Shown piece by piece: positions 55,082 to 63,921 of a stretch of DNA of 64,000 nt. The stretch is from the NCBI GenBank assembly GCA_028689025.1, contig JAQTXA010000001.1, positions 62,001 to 126,000 of the forward strand. Direction: 5' to 3'. The position numbers and the translations under genes were made by a program. This DNA comes from Aliarcobacter sp. (lineage in GTDB: Bacteria > Campylobacterota > Campylobacteria > Campylobacterales > Arcobacteraceae). The notes beneath the pieces are model-generated. The model was given only the letters and a program-made list of their open reading frames with translations. It did not search any database and was not told the origin of the DNA. Numbering within the stretch: the stretch's first letter is position 1; each line of letters opens with the position of its first letter.

Positions 55082-56269
55082 TTAGTGTAAATCAGCGTTT
55101 AATTTAATTTCTCTAGTACTTCTCATAGCGATTGTTTGACCATTTGAAGAGTTAACTCTAAAGTGAACACCATTTACTCCTTGGAAATCACTTCCTTTCA
55201 TAACTGTTGTAATCTCTTTAGTTGGATTAATCTCTTTAAGTGCAGCAACTGCTTTTTCTGATAATGCGATTTTAGTTCCTGGTAAAATTGTAACACCAGC
55301 ATCTAAAATACAACCATCACCAATTGCAGTTCCTGTACAAGAGTTTGCACCTAATAATGTGTTTTCTCCAATAGAAACTGGCACTCCATCAGTTCCTGAA
55401 AGAACTCCAAGAATTGAAGCTCCACCACCAACATCAGATCCAGCTCCAACAACTGCAGAAGATGAAATTCTTCCCTCAACCATTACTGAACCTAAAGTTC
55501 CTGCATTAAAGTTAACATAAGCAGCTCCAGGCATTACAGTTGTTCCTGCTGCTAATTGTGCTCCCATTCTAACTTTTGAAGTCTCTAGGATTCTTGTGTT
55601 ATCAGCAGGGATAATGTGTTGTAAGAATCTTGGGAATTTATCAACCATATCGATAATTGGGTATTTTCCTGAAAGTTTTAATACAATTTCGTTTGCTCTT
55701 AACCAGTCAAGTTCAATTGGTTGATTTCCAACCCAAGCGCAGTTGTGTAATTTACCAAATGCACCAGTTAAGTTTAAACTTCTAAGTGCTGCTTTTCCAG
55801 TTGAAAGTGCATATAGTTTTAAATATACAGCTTCAGTACTTTCAGGTGCAACATCTTCGAAAAGAAATACAACTCTATAATCATCACCTGTTAATCCAGA
55901 ATCTATTGGAAGTGAAGCAAGTGTTGAAATAACTTGAACATTTTTATGTACATCACCTTTTGCTTCAGGTATAAATGGTCTAAAAGCTTCAATACAAGAA
56001 GTTAAAAAGTCATCAGAAATTTTGCATACTAATTCAGATTTTGAAGTATCAACATTCTCACCTGCAACTTTTAAAGCGTTTAATAATACTGCTGCACTTC
56101 CAAAATTTTCATTCCAATTTATTAAAGGGAAAGTTGCTTGTAGTATTTTATCTTTATTGATTTGTCCTCTATCTACTTTTGCAATACCAAATCCGATTGG
56201 ATTTTTGTACCATGATTGTGATTGTATATCATCTACTAATTGTTTGAATTCTTCTTTTGTATAAGCCAT
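55082..56269 (-). CDS. dapD: 2,3,4,5-tetrahydropyridine-2,6-dicarboxylate N-succinyltransferase, long form
   Basis: The 395-residue protein has an N-terminal domain (FGIAKVDRGQINKDKILQAT, WVGNQPIELDWLRANEIVLK) and a left-handed beta-helix of hexapeptide repeats (GTTVMPGAAYVNFNAGTLGS, SSAVVGAGSDVGGGASILGV). This is the long DapD type of Campylobacterota and Actinobacteria-like enzymes. It succinylates tetrahydrodipicolinate in lysine and meso-diaminopimelate synthesis. Monocistronic, with its own terminator. Confidence 0.95.
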   Translation of the reverse strand: MAYTKEEFKQLVDDIQSQSWYKNPIGFGIAKVDRGQINKDKILQATFPLINWNENFGSAAVLLNALKVAGENVDTSKSELVCKISDDFLTSCIEAFRPFIPEAKGDVHKNVQVISTLASLPIDSGLTGDDYRVVFLFEDVAPESTEAVYLKLYALSTGKAALRSLNLTGAFGKLHNCAWVGNQPIELDWLRANEIVLKLSGKYPIIDMVDKFPRFLQHIIPADNTRILETSKVRMGAQLAAGTTVMPGAAYVNFNAGTLGSVMVEGRISSSAVVGAGSDVGGGASILGVLSGTDGVPVSIGENTLLGANSCTGTAIGDGCILDAGVTILPGTKIALSEKAVAALKEINPTKEITTVMKGSDFQGVNGVHFRVNSSNGQTIAMRSTREIKLNADLH

Positions 56270-56328
56270 TATTTCTCCTATTATTTTTTGATTTATTTTA
56301 CTACAAAGAAGACTAATTTTAGGTTAAT

Positions 56329-58176
56329 TTAGTAAATTGTATCCATATCTATTGAAGCATTTGGACTTTGAATACTATGTAAGGCATTTAAAAGTGCTTT
56401 TATATTGTTTGAGCGAACAAGGATTTCATACCTATATTTATTTGACATTTTAAAAATAGGACTTTGACCAAAACCTACAACTTCTATCTCTTTATTTGCT
56501 TTTAAAAGATGAACATAAGAATCCATTTCATCTTTTATTTTAAGTCCATTGGCATGGGAAAAAGTGATTTTTGCCATCTTTAAAAATGGTGGATAAAGCT
56601 CTTTTCTAAACTCTAGTTCACTTTCTAAAAACTCTTTATAATTTGATTCATTTAAATAGTGATTAAAAAACTCTTCATTTTTTGTTTGAATAATAACTTC
56701 ACCCTCACCTTTTCGCCCACTTCGTCCTGATATTTGAATAAGTAGCGACAAAGCTTTTTCTCTAGCTTTATAAGAATTCATATTTAAAACTGAATCAATC
56801 CCTAGAACTACAGCTAGTTTTACATTATGATAATCATGCCCTTTTGAAAGCATTTGAGTTCCAACTAAAATATCAATTTCACCTTTGTTAAATTCATTTA
56901 ATACAGTTTTTAACTGGGTATTTGTTTTTATTTGGTCACGGTCAAATCTTTTTATCACTTTTTGAGGGAATAATTCTTTTAATTCCTCTTCAATTTGAGC
57001 AGTTCCAACTCGAAGATTGTGAATAATTCCACTATGACATGATGGGCAAGTTTCAGGAATTTGTTGGGCATATCCACAATAGTGACACTTTAGCGCTAAA
57101 TCATTTTTATGTAAACTCATAGAAACAGAACAATAAGGACACTCAACAGATTTCCCACAAGTTGTACAAATTTGATATTTAAAATTAGCACGTGTTGGTA
57201 AAAATACGATTACTTGGTTTCCACCAGCTATAGTTTTTGCTATTTTATCTATGATTTTTAATGAAAGATTTGCTTCACTTTCATCAAAACTATAAGATTT
57301 ATTTGTATCATGGTAAGTTGATTCTAGTCTAAAAAATGGGATTTTATGAAAAGAGCCAGCTGAAACCGTTGCACTTCCTAAAATAAGTTGAATATCAAAC
57401 TTTTTTGCCATATAAATAGCTAAATCTTTTGTATGAAATCTAGGTTTTGAATCACTTTTGTAAGACTCATCATGCTCTTCATCAACTACAATTACACCCA
57501 AATTACTAAATGGCAAAAATAGAGCTGACCTTGCACCTGCAATTAATTTTATAGTTCCCTCTTGTAAGCCTTTTAAAATTTCTTCTTTTTTCTTTTTTGT
57601 GATTTTTGAGTGCCAAATAGCTACACTTTTCCCAAAAACCTTTTCAAGTCTTTTTTCCATTTGAGGAGTTAGGGAAATTTCAGGCATTAATAAAATTGCT
57701 TGTTTGTTTTGATTTAGATGCTCTTCTATAATTTTTATATAAACTTCTGTTTTTCCAGCACCTGTGTTTGCAAAAAGTAAAGCTTGTTTTTTTTCATCTA
57801 AAAATCTTTTTGCTTTTTCTTGCTCAAAAGATAAAACTATTTTACTATCAAATTTTATTTCATCAAAACTTTTACTAATATTTTTATCAAAACAGTTATA
57901 AACACTCAAAGCTTCACCAAGAGAACAAACATAATATTGAGATACAAAGTTGGCAATTAAAAGCATTTTCTCATCAAAATACTCATTTGAAACTTCTGAA
58001 ATATCTGTACATTTAAAAGTTGGTTTTTCTACTTCTTTTATTACAACTGCTTCATCTAGATTTTTTCTTTGTCTTAGTTTTATTAAAACTTTTGCACCAA
58101 TATCTAATTTTTCTTCACTTTGAAAAGTTAGATTATTTAGTGGTGATTTTAAAAGAGCAAGTTCATAAAAATACAT
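56329..58176 (-). CDS. priA: Primosomal protein N' (replication restart helicase PriA)
   Basis: The 615-residue protein has the N-terminal DNA-binding region, Walker A ANTGAGKTEVYI, DEEH box VIVVDEEHDESYKSD, a zinc-binding cysteine array (CTTCGKSVECPYCSVSM, CHYCGYAQQIPETCPSCH) and helicase motif VI QISGRSGRKGEGEVI. It reloads the replisome at stalled forks. It is shorter than the E. coli enzyme, as in other Campylobacterota. Its ATG overlaps the last base of the pseudopilin gene. Confidence 0.96.
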   Translation of the reverse strand: MYFYELALLKSPLNNLTFQSEEKLDIGAKVLIKLRQRKNLDEAVVIKEVEKPTFKCTDISEVSNEYFDEKMLLIANFVSQYYVCSLGEALSVYNCFDKNISKSFDEIKFDSKIVLSFEQEKAKRFLDEKKQALLFANTGAGKTEVYIKIIEEHLNQNKQAILLMPEISLTPQMEKRLEKVFGKSVAIWHSKITKKKKEEILKGLQEGTIKLIAGARSALFLPFSNLGVIVVDEEHDESYKSDSKPRFHTKDLAIYMAKKFDIQLILGSATVSAGSFHKIPFFRLESTYHDTNKSYSFDESEANLSLKIIDKIAKTIAGGNQVIVFLPTRANFKYQICTTCGKSVECPYCSVSMSLHKNDLALKCHYCGYAQQIPETCPSCHSGIIHNLRVGTAQIEEELKELFPQKVIKRFDRDQIKTNTQLKTVLNEFNKGEIDILVGTQMLSKGHDYHNVKLAVVLGIDSVLNMNSYKAREKALSLLIQISGRSGRKGEGEVIIQTKNEEFFNHYLNESNYKEFLESELEFRKELYPPFLKMAKITFSHANGLKIKDEMDSYVHLLKANKEIEVVGFGQSPIFKMSNKYRYEILVRSNNIKALLNALHSIQSPNASIDMDTIY

Positions 58177-58613
58177 TATTCAATCTCACTACATAGCTCA
58201 ACTGAACTTTTACATATAATCTTTTCATCTTCAAAAGAGAATAGAATATTTTTATCAGGCGAGAGATAAAAAGTATAAGAATTATTTGATGTTTTTGCCC
58301 ACATTCCAGACTCTTTTTTAGTAGTATTTGTTGAAATAATTGAAAAATCTATTACATTAGTAAAAAGTTTTTCTCCGACACTATTCAAAGTTGCCTCATC
58401 TAAAGAGATTATTTCTTGATTATTTGAAAGTAAAATATTTTTACTTTTTTGATTTGTTATTGCATTTTGGATTAAAGCCACTTGTGATTTTAAAGTAGTT
58501 ATGTTTTTATTGTAATTTAAATTTGTAAATTTAGGAATAGCGAAAGAGGTAATAATAGCTATTAAAACTATAGCAATTATCATTTCTAATAATGAAAAAC
58601 TTTTAATTTTCAA
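58176..58613 (-). CDS. Type II secretion/pilin-like protein (pseudopilin)
   Basis: The 145-residue protein begins KSFSLLEMIIAIVLIAIITS, a prepilin-type N-terminus with the conserved glutamate five residues after the expected cleavage point. The residue before the processed Phe is Ser rather than the usual Gly, so cleavage by prepilin peptidase may be inefficient or absent. The C-terminal domain has two cysteines near the end (IICKSSVELCSEI) that could form a disulfide loop. No secretion machinery is adjacent. Overlaps both neighbours by 1-4 bases. Confidence 0.82.
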   Translation of the reverse strand: MKIKSFSLLEMIIAIVLIAIITSFAIPKFTNLNYNKNITTLKSQVALIQNAITNQKSKNILLSNNQEIISLDEATLNSVGEKLFTNVIDFSIISTNTTKKESGMWAKTSNNSYTFYLSPDKNILFSFEDEKIICKSSVELCSEIE

Positions 58614-58819
58614 AACCTTGAAAGTTTATTTGTAATTTCTTCAATATCTTTTTTTAAGCCATGATGTTCTTGAGATAATCGTAAATATGCAACTAATAAA
58701 TCTTTAGTATCATTATTTTTTGCTAAATCTAGATATTTTGAAAGCTCTAAATATATATTTTCATCAATAGTTATAGTATATGCCATATTATTTATATGAA
58801 ATGTTACTTCTTTATTCAC
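58610..58819 (-). CDS. Small protein, possibly ZapA-like
   Basis: The 69-residue protein has an N-terminal strand pair (VTFHINNMAYTITIDENIYL), a helix with TKDLLVAYLRLSQE and a C-terminal coiled coil. This order resembles a shortened ZapA (FtsZ-ring protein), but the similarity is weak and the assignment is a guess. It overlaps the genes on both sides by four to eight bases, so it is surely translated as part of the priA operon. Confidence 0.7.
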   Translation of the reverse strand: MNKEVTFHINNMAYTITIDENIYLELSKYLDLAKNNDTKDLLVAYLRLSQEHHGLKKDIEEITNKLSRF

Positions 58820-59012
58820 TATTTCGTGCCTTTATTAACGTTAATGTACTATCTATTCTTAGAAACATATCTTGATTATTTCTAACTAGTTCATCATTTT
58901 CATTTTTCATAGAATCTAATTCTTGTTGTAATGATTGATTTTCTAATCTTAATTTATCATAATCGTGAATTAATTTATCAATTTTAGTATTTAGTGTTTC
59001 TATTATTTCCAT
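58812..59012 (-). CDS. Small coiled-coil protein, ZapB-like
   Basis: The 66-residue protein is one coiled coil (IETLNTKIDKLIHDYDKLRL, ENQSLQQELDSMKNENDELV) with heptad pattern throughout, like ZapB or a similar division coil. It is the first gene of the operon with the ZapA-like, pseudopilin and priA genes, overlapping the next by eight bases. The function is inferred only from shape and context. Confidence 0.7.
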   Translation of the reverse strand: MEIIETLNTKIDKLIHDYDKLRLENQSLQQELDSMKNENDELVRNNQDMFLRIDSTLTLIKARNSE

Positions 59013-59065
59013 GTATGCATTTTATCTAAAAATTCCTACTATTAGAATTTAAATTATACTAATTG

Positions 59066-59476
59066 TTATATTTTTTTCTCATTTACAAATATTTTAGCAA
59101 CTTCATATAACATTGCAACTGATTTTCCCCATTGAGAGTAATCATTTACGTCACTTACGTCTATTCCAAAACTCTCTGATATTTTTTGTATTAATTTTTT
59201 TTCATTTAAATTAAAAGTATGATCAATATGAATTAAAATCATTAACTCTAAAATTACTATTCGTTTACTTGATTCTGATTTAAAATCTTTTAATATTTTG
59301 TCTAAACTAAAATTATCAAAATCAAAAGAATCTAAATTCTCTATTCCCATTTCAGTACAATATTCTAAAATAATCTCTTCTTCTTGTTTTCCATATTTAT
59401 TGTCTATTCTTGCAAGGTAGTGAGCCAATTGTAAAAAAGAAAATTTCTCTTTTGACTCTAATTTCATTAATAACAT
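59066..59476 (-). CDS. TerB-like domain protein
   Basis: The 136-residue helical protein has KFSFLQLAHYLARIDNKYGK, IVILELMILIHIDHTFNLNE and KKLIQKISESFGID. These fit the TerB/DjlA-N fold: two copies of a helical hairpin with conserved acidic residues (D at the IDxxY and HIDxxF positions) that may bind metal. AGGAATTATAAG precedes the ATG. Role unknown; it stands alone. Confidence 0.72.
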   Translation of the reverse strand: MLLMKLESKEKFSFLQLAHYLARIDNKYGKQEEEIILEYCTEMGIENLDSFDFDNFSLDKILKDFKSESSKRIVILELMILIHIDHTFNLNEKKLIQKISESFGIDVSDVNDYSQWGKSVAMLYEVAKIFVNEKKI

Positions 59477-59554
59477 CTTATAATTCCTATTTGTATATAT
59501 TATTATTCTAATAAAAATTGGTTAACAATCAATAAATGAATACTTATTGTTTTT

Positions 59555-60874
59555 TCAAACTATCCGACATTTTCCCACTCTTTTTGCCTCATATAAAGAC
59601 TCATCAGCTCTTGAAATTAAATCATCAATACTGTTATCTCCTGCTTGATAGTATGAAGTTCCTATACTAATTGAGAAATTATACTCTTTATCTTTATTAT
59701 ATTCGTTTACTTTATTCATAACTTTATTTGCAACTAATCTTGCACTTAAAATATTCGTATTAGGTAATAAAATTATAAACTCATCTCCACCAAATCTAAC
59801 AACCAAATCACTTTCTCGTATACTTGCCTTTGATATTTTCACCAACTCTTTTATTACAATATCACCTATTTCATGACCAAAAGTATCATTTATAATTTTA
59901 AAATCATCTAAATCAAGTAATAATAAAGATAAATCTTTATCCTCTCTTTTTACAATTTTTAGATACTCAAATGAAAACTCATTTAAATATCTTCTATTGT
60001 ATGCACCTGTTAGTGGATCTGTATTTGCTAATCTTTCTTGGTATATTCTTTTTGTCTCTTCTAAAATCAGTTTATTTGTTCTTCTATCTAATTCAACAAT
60101 CATATTGTTAAAATTACTACTTAATCTATCTATTTCAAAAACACCACAAGGTTCAAGGCTTTTTATATCTTTTTTCATTCCTAAATTTTTTGTAAATTGT
60201 ATTATTTTTAATAAAGGTTGATTAATTCTATCTGTAAATTCTTTTGCTTTGAAAGATACGTAAAAAAAGAATAATATAAAAAAAATCAATACAGAAAAGG
60301 CCAAAACATAAGCTAATTTCTCATAATATTTTCCTAAATTTTGAATCCCATCTAAAATCTTATCTTCGGATATAAAAGCAACAACATAGGTTGAATTTTT
60401 AGGAACTTTTATAGAAAATAGAAGGTAATTTTTTTTATTTATTACTATTTTATTTAGATTTCTCTCTTTTAGAATCTCTTTGAAGTAATTTACAATTTTT
60501 AAATCTTGATGGCTAAAAATATTGATTTTATTTTCTTGTAAATTTAGTATATTTTGAATTTGTTCATCAACAAATAATATCTTTCCTGAATTGTCGATTA
60601 TAAGAATTTTACCATCATAAGGAAGTTTCATTTGAGTGAAGTGATGAATTGAAGAATCTAAGGAATCTTCAGTTATTGATTGTGTTTGATTTTCTACAAT
60701 TAAGGAGATTGAGTTTTCTACATCATTTAATAAAAAGTTTGCACTTTTATCAATCATGTTTTTATTTATTATAAAATAAAAAAATACCAAAAACAACTCT
60801 ATCAAAAATATTGATATAAGAGATGTTCTCAAATAATTTTTATAAAGTACTCTTTCTAAAGTTATTTTCTTCAT
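59555..60874 (-). CDS. Membrane-bound diguanylate cyclase (GGDEF)
   Basis: The 439-residue protein has a membrane segment at about 17-37, a periplasmic sensor of about 150 residues, a second segment at about 192-212, a HAMP-like linker, and a GGDEF domain: DPLTGAYNRRYLNEFSF, RESDLVVRFGGDEFIILLPN (with RxxD inhibitory site five residues before GGDEF) and SIGTSYYQAGD. It should make c-di-GMP and be product-inhibited. The signal sensed is unknown. Monocistronic. Confidence 0.93.
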   Translation of the reverse strand: MKKITLERVLYKNYLRTSLISIFLIELFLVFFYFIINKNMIDKSANFLLNDVENSISLIVENQTQSITEDSLDSSIHHFTQMKLPYDGKILIIDNSGKILFVDEQIQNILNLQENKINIFSHQDLKIVNYFKEILKERNLNKIVINKKNYLLFSIKVPKNSTYVVAFISEDKILDGIQNLGKYYEKLAYVLAFSVLIFFILFFFYVSFKAKEFTDRINQPLLKIIQFTKNLGMKKDIKSLEPCGVFEIDRLSSNFNNMIVELDRRTNKLILEETKRIYQERLANTDPLTGAYNRRYLNEFSFEYLKIVKREDKDLSLLLLDLDDFKIINDTFGHEIGDIVIKELVKISKASIRESDLVVRFGGDEFIILLPNTNILSARLVANKVMNKVNEYNKDKEYNFSISIGTSYYQAGDNSIDDLISRADESLYEAKRVGKCRIV

Positions 60875-60969
60875 TTTAAAGCCTTTGAATATAGCCTCTA
60901 CTGGAAATTATAATATCATAACTTTGTGGGAAAATGAATACTTTTATTTGTATCTTTTAATAAATAATT

Positions 60970-61311
60970 TTATTCTAGTTCTAAACTCATTAAATACATA
61001 TCTTCGCCATCTGTAACTTTTATATTTACACTTTGGCATTTTGGACAGCAAAATTCATTTTTTTCTAAAGTTGAAATCGTGCCACAATCAAAACACTCAA
61101 TGACCACTTTTTGATGATTTATCAAAAAAACTGCATCGTGGCAGACTGTTTGTTCTTTAAAAGTATCAAAAGCAGTTTGAAGTAAATCAGGTTCAACTCC
61201 ACTTAAAACTCCAATTTTTACTACTACTTTTGTAACTTTTTTTGAGTCATTTGTTCTAGCGTGTTCTTCACAACTTTCTAATAAAGATTGAACGATACTA
61301 TATTCGTGCAT
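60970..61311 (-). CDS. hypA: Hydrogenase maturation nickel metallochaperone HypA
   Basis: I start at MHEYSIVQSLLESCEEHART, which gives the nickel-binding Met-His at residues 1-2; the two extra codons in the track would displace it. The zinc domain has CFDCGTIS and CCPKCQS. The ATG overlaps the hypE stop by one base with AAGGA upstream. With HypB it loads nickel into [NiFe]-hydrogenase. Last gene of the hyp operon in the window. Confidence 0.95.
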   Translation of the reverse strand: MHEYSIVQSLLESCEEHARTNDSKKVTKVVVKIGVLSGVEPDLLQTAFDTFKEQTVCHDAVFLINHQKVVIECFDCGTISTLEKNEFCCPKCQSVNIKVTDGEDMYLMSLELE

Positions 61312-62309
61312 TAACAAATCCTTGGAAGAAGTTCACCTGTTGGTGTATCTAAAAATCTTTTTGTTCCCCAAGAACTATTTAGTATTACTTTTTGAGAATA
61401 TTGTTGAGTTACCTTTCCAATAACACAAGCTTTTGAAGCTTCTGGAAATGTTTGTAAAACTTCAATAGCTTTTAAAGCATCCTCTTTAGGAATTGCTAAA
61501 ACAAAAGTTCCCTCATTTGCAAGATTTGTTGCTTCAAAACCTAACATCTCACAAATTCCTTTTACCTCATCGCATACTGGAATTTTTTCTTCTTCTACTT
61601 CTATACAAATATTTGATTGTTTTGCCCACTCGTTTAACACAGCACTCACTCCACCTCTCGTGGCATCTCTTAAAGCTGTTATTTTAATACCTGCATCAAT
61701 CAAAGCTTTTACTTGCGGATATAAAGAGTTACAGTCGCTTTTAAGGTCTGAGTTCATATCCATACCCTCTCGTGCAGCAAAAATAGTAGCACCATGAGCG
61801 CCAATATCTCTATTTACTAGGATTACATCTTCTGTAGTTATATTGTTTGAGCTAATACCTTTGTATAGAATCTCTCCAATTCCTGTAGTGTTTATAAAGA
61901 TTTTATCAACTGCACCTTTGGGAACTACCTTTGTATCTCCACTTACAACAATAGCTCCATTTACTTCAAGCTCTTTTTTCATGGAAGCTACAATTCTTTC
62001 AAGTTGCTCTACTTCAAAACCCTCTTCAATAATAACTGAGCAAGTAAGATACTTTGGTTTGGCTCCCATCATAGCTAAGTCATTACAAGTTCCACAAATG
62101 GCTAATTTTCCAATATCAGCTCCACTAAAAAACAAAGGACTAACTGTAAATGAATCTGTACTAAAAGCTAATGTTCCATTTTGAATAACAGCTGCATCTT
62201 CACTTTTTTCTAATATCTCATTTTTAAAAGCATTATAAAATACTTTGTTTATAAGCTCATTGTTTTCAGCTCCACCATTTCCATGTGCTAGTGTTATTGT
62301 TTTAGTCAT
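61311..62309 (-). CDS. hypE: Hydrogenase expression/formation protein HypE
   Basis: The 332-residue protein has TLAHGNGGAENNELINKVFY, an AIR-synthase-like fold (SGADIGKLAICGTCNDLAMM, RDATRGGVSAVLNEWA) and the C-terminal PRIC, whose cysteine carries the carbamoyl group that is dehydrated to cyanide for the iron centre. It works with HypF. It is separated from hypD by two unrelated genes, on the same strand. Confidence 0.96.
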   Translation of the reverse strand: MTKTITLAHGNGGAENNELINKVFYNAFKNEILEKSEDAAVIQNGTLAFSTDSFTVSPLFFSGADIGKLAICGTCNDLAMMGAKPKYLTCSVIIEEGFEVEQLERIVASMKKELEVNGAIVVSGDTKVVPKGAVDKIFINTTGIGEILYKGISSNNITTEDVILVNRDIGAHGATIFAAREGMDMNSDLKSDCNSLYPQVKALIDAGIKITALRDATRGGVSAVLNEWAKQSNICIEVEEEKIPVCDEVKGICEMLGFEATNLANEGTFVLAIPKEDALKAIEVLQTFPEASKACVIGKVTQQYSQKVILNSSWGTKRFLDTPTGELLPRIC

Positions 62310-62332
62310 TTTTCAACCTATTTTTAAATTTC

Positions 62333-63559
62333 TTAATTATATATCTCTTCTTCAATTTCATCTAAACATTTTTGTAAATCTTCCCTTATCAGGTTCAATA
62401 AAGATATTTGTATTATATGTTCAGTTTTTTCTGTTTTATATAGTATTAAATTTGAAGTTGTAATATTAATGAAGTAAGAAGCTAATTCACAAGGAACTTT
62501 TATTCCTAAGTCACTTGGTCCCATAAGAACCTCATAAGAATCTTCACTTGATGAACCTCTATGAGAATATAAACTAGAAGAAGCCGAATGTATATTATTA
62601 CTTGATGATTTGTAAAATGGTTTCATATGTTTAACAAAATCAACTTTTGCTTCTATTTCCCAAAATTGAATCTTCTTTTTATTTCTAGGTTGAATTATAT
62701 TTAATGCCCAATTATAATCACCCTCAATAAATAATTCTCCATACTGTAATGCTAACTGATTTACTTCTTTTTCTAATTCTTCAATCTCAGAATTATTTAT
62801 TAAATCATCTTCAAGTATCTCATTATATTTAATAGACAATTTCGCTTCATTTAAGTCATTAACAATACTATAATCTAAATATCTTCTTGCCGTTTCATTT
62901 CCATTATCAGTAATAAAACAACTTATTACCATTGTTTCATAAAGTGTTCTACACCTAGCATATGCCCCATCTGCAAAACCTGCTCTTAAAAGTACCAATA
63001 TTTCATTTGATAATAAACAAGCTCGACCTTGCAATCTAGATAAAGCCTCATATAAATCAACGTTTTCTTCATTTATATCAACATCATAGCTTATTGTTAT
63101 ATCAATAGCTGTAGTTATTAATAGTTCAAATAAGTCTAGTGCTTGTCCCCAAATCTCATCAATACTTTGTTTTACTGTCATACTTTCATTTCTTAGTTTT
63201 ATAAAATAATCAGGAGTATTTTTATAGAGAGAAGATAATCTTTCTTTTGCAATTCGCTTACTTAAAGAAGCACTATATTTTCCTTTTTCATCATCAGATA
63301 AGTTAATGAATTTTTCTACTTGCTGTTTCTTATTTTCTATTATATTTAAGACATCAAAAAGAGTATCTTCTTCTTTAGAATATTTTGTATTTAATAATTG
63401 TTCTTCTGTAAAACTAAAAGTTATAGAACAACTTACATTTGGAGTGAACAATTGATTAACAATGCTATTTAATTGTTCTTCTGTTAAATATAAATTTAAT
63501 TGACTAAATTCATAATCTAAATATAAAATCAGTAACTCTTGACTTACATTATCATTCAC
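62333..63559 (-). CDS. DUF5677 domain protein
   Basis: The 408-residue soluble protein has the DUF5677 core around residues 165-340: RLQGRACLLSNEILVLLRAG, GAYARCRTLYETMVISCFI, RYLDYSIVNDLNEA, and HSASSSLYSHRGSS with conserved His and Arg. The N-terminal 150 residues are charged and helical. The domain is found in many bacteria without a defined function. Its ATG overlaps the stop of the MazG-like gene by four bases, so the two are translated together. It lies between hypD and hypE. Confidence 0.75.
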   Translation of the reverse strand: MNDNVSQELLILYLDYEFSQLNLYLTEEQLNSIVNQLFTPNVSCSITFSFTEEQLLNTKYSKEEDTLFDVLNIIENKKQQVEKFINLSDDEKGKYSASLSKRIAKERLSSLYKNTPDYFIKLRNESMTVKQSIDEIWGQALDLFELLITTAIDITISYDVDINEENVDLYEALSRLQGRACLLSNEILVLLRAGFADGAYARCRTLYETMVISCFITDNGNETARRYLDYSIVNDLNEAKLSIKYNEILEDDLINNSEIEELEKEVNQLALQYGELFIEGDYNWALNIIQPRNKKKIQFWEIEAKVDFVKHMKPFYKSSSNNIHSASSSLYSHRGSSSEDSYEVLMGPSDLGIKVPCELASYFINITTSNLILYKTEKTEHIIQISLLNLIREDLQKCLDEIEEEIYN

Positions 63560-63912
63560 TTATCTTCCCTACTCTTAGAATATTTTTTACTTCCACCTTG
63601 AGATGTTTCAACTGGATATTTTTTTTCATTTTTAGTCATCTTGTTTAATATGGCATCTTCAAGGTTTATGTCAAGTTTCATACAAAGTCTAAGAAGATAA
63701 ATAGCCACGTCTGCAACTTCTTCTTTTGTATGCTCTAATACATCATCAGGCAAGTTCATTGACTCTTCAAAATTTAGCCATTGAAATATTTCATTTAGTT
63801 CTCCTACTTCACCTGTTAATGCCATAACTAGATTTTTTGGATTGTGAAAACTTTCCCAGTTTCTATCATCTGAGAATTTTTGTATTCTTTGTTTTATTTG
63901 TTCTATATCCAT
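63556..63912 (-). CDS. MazG-like nucleotide pyrophosphohydrolase
   Basis: The 118-residue protein has the all-alpha NTP-PPase pattern: NPKNLVMALTGEVGELNEIF with the ExxE pair, and EEVADVAIYLLRLCMKLD with the ExxD pair that bind magnesium. It resembles dCTPase/RS21-C6-like enzymes that hydrolyse (modified) nucleoside triphosphates. It starts nine bases after the hypD stop and overlaps the DUF5677 gene by four bases. Confidence 0.88.
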   Translation of the reverse strand: MDIEQIKQRIQKFSDDRNWESFHNPKNLVMALTGEVGELNEIFQWLNFEESMNLPDDVLEHTKEEVADVAIYLLRLCMKLDINLEDAILNKMTKNEKKYPVETSQGGSKKYSKSREDK

Positions 63913-63921
63913 GTTATCTCT

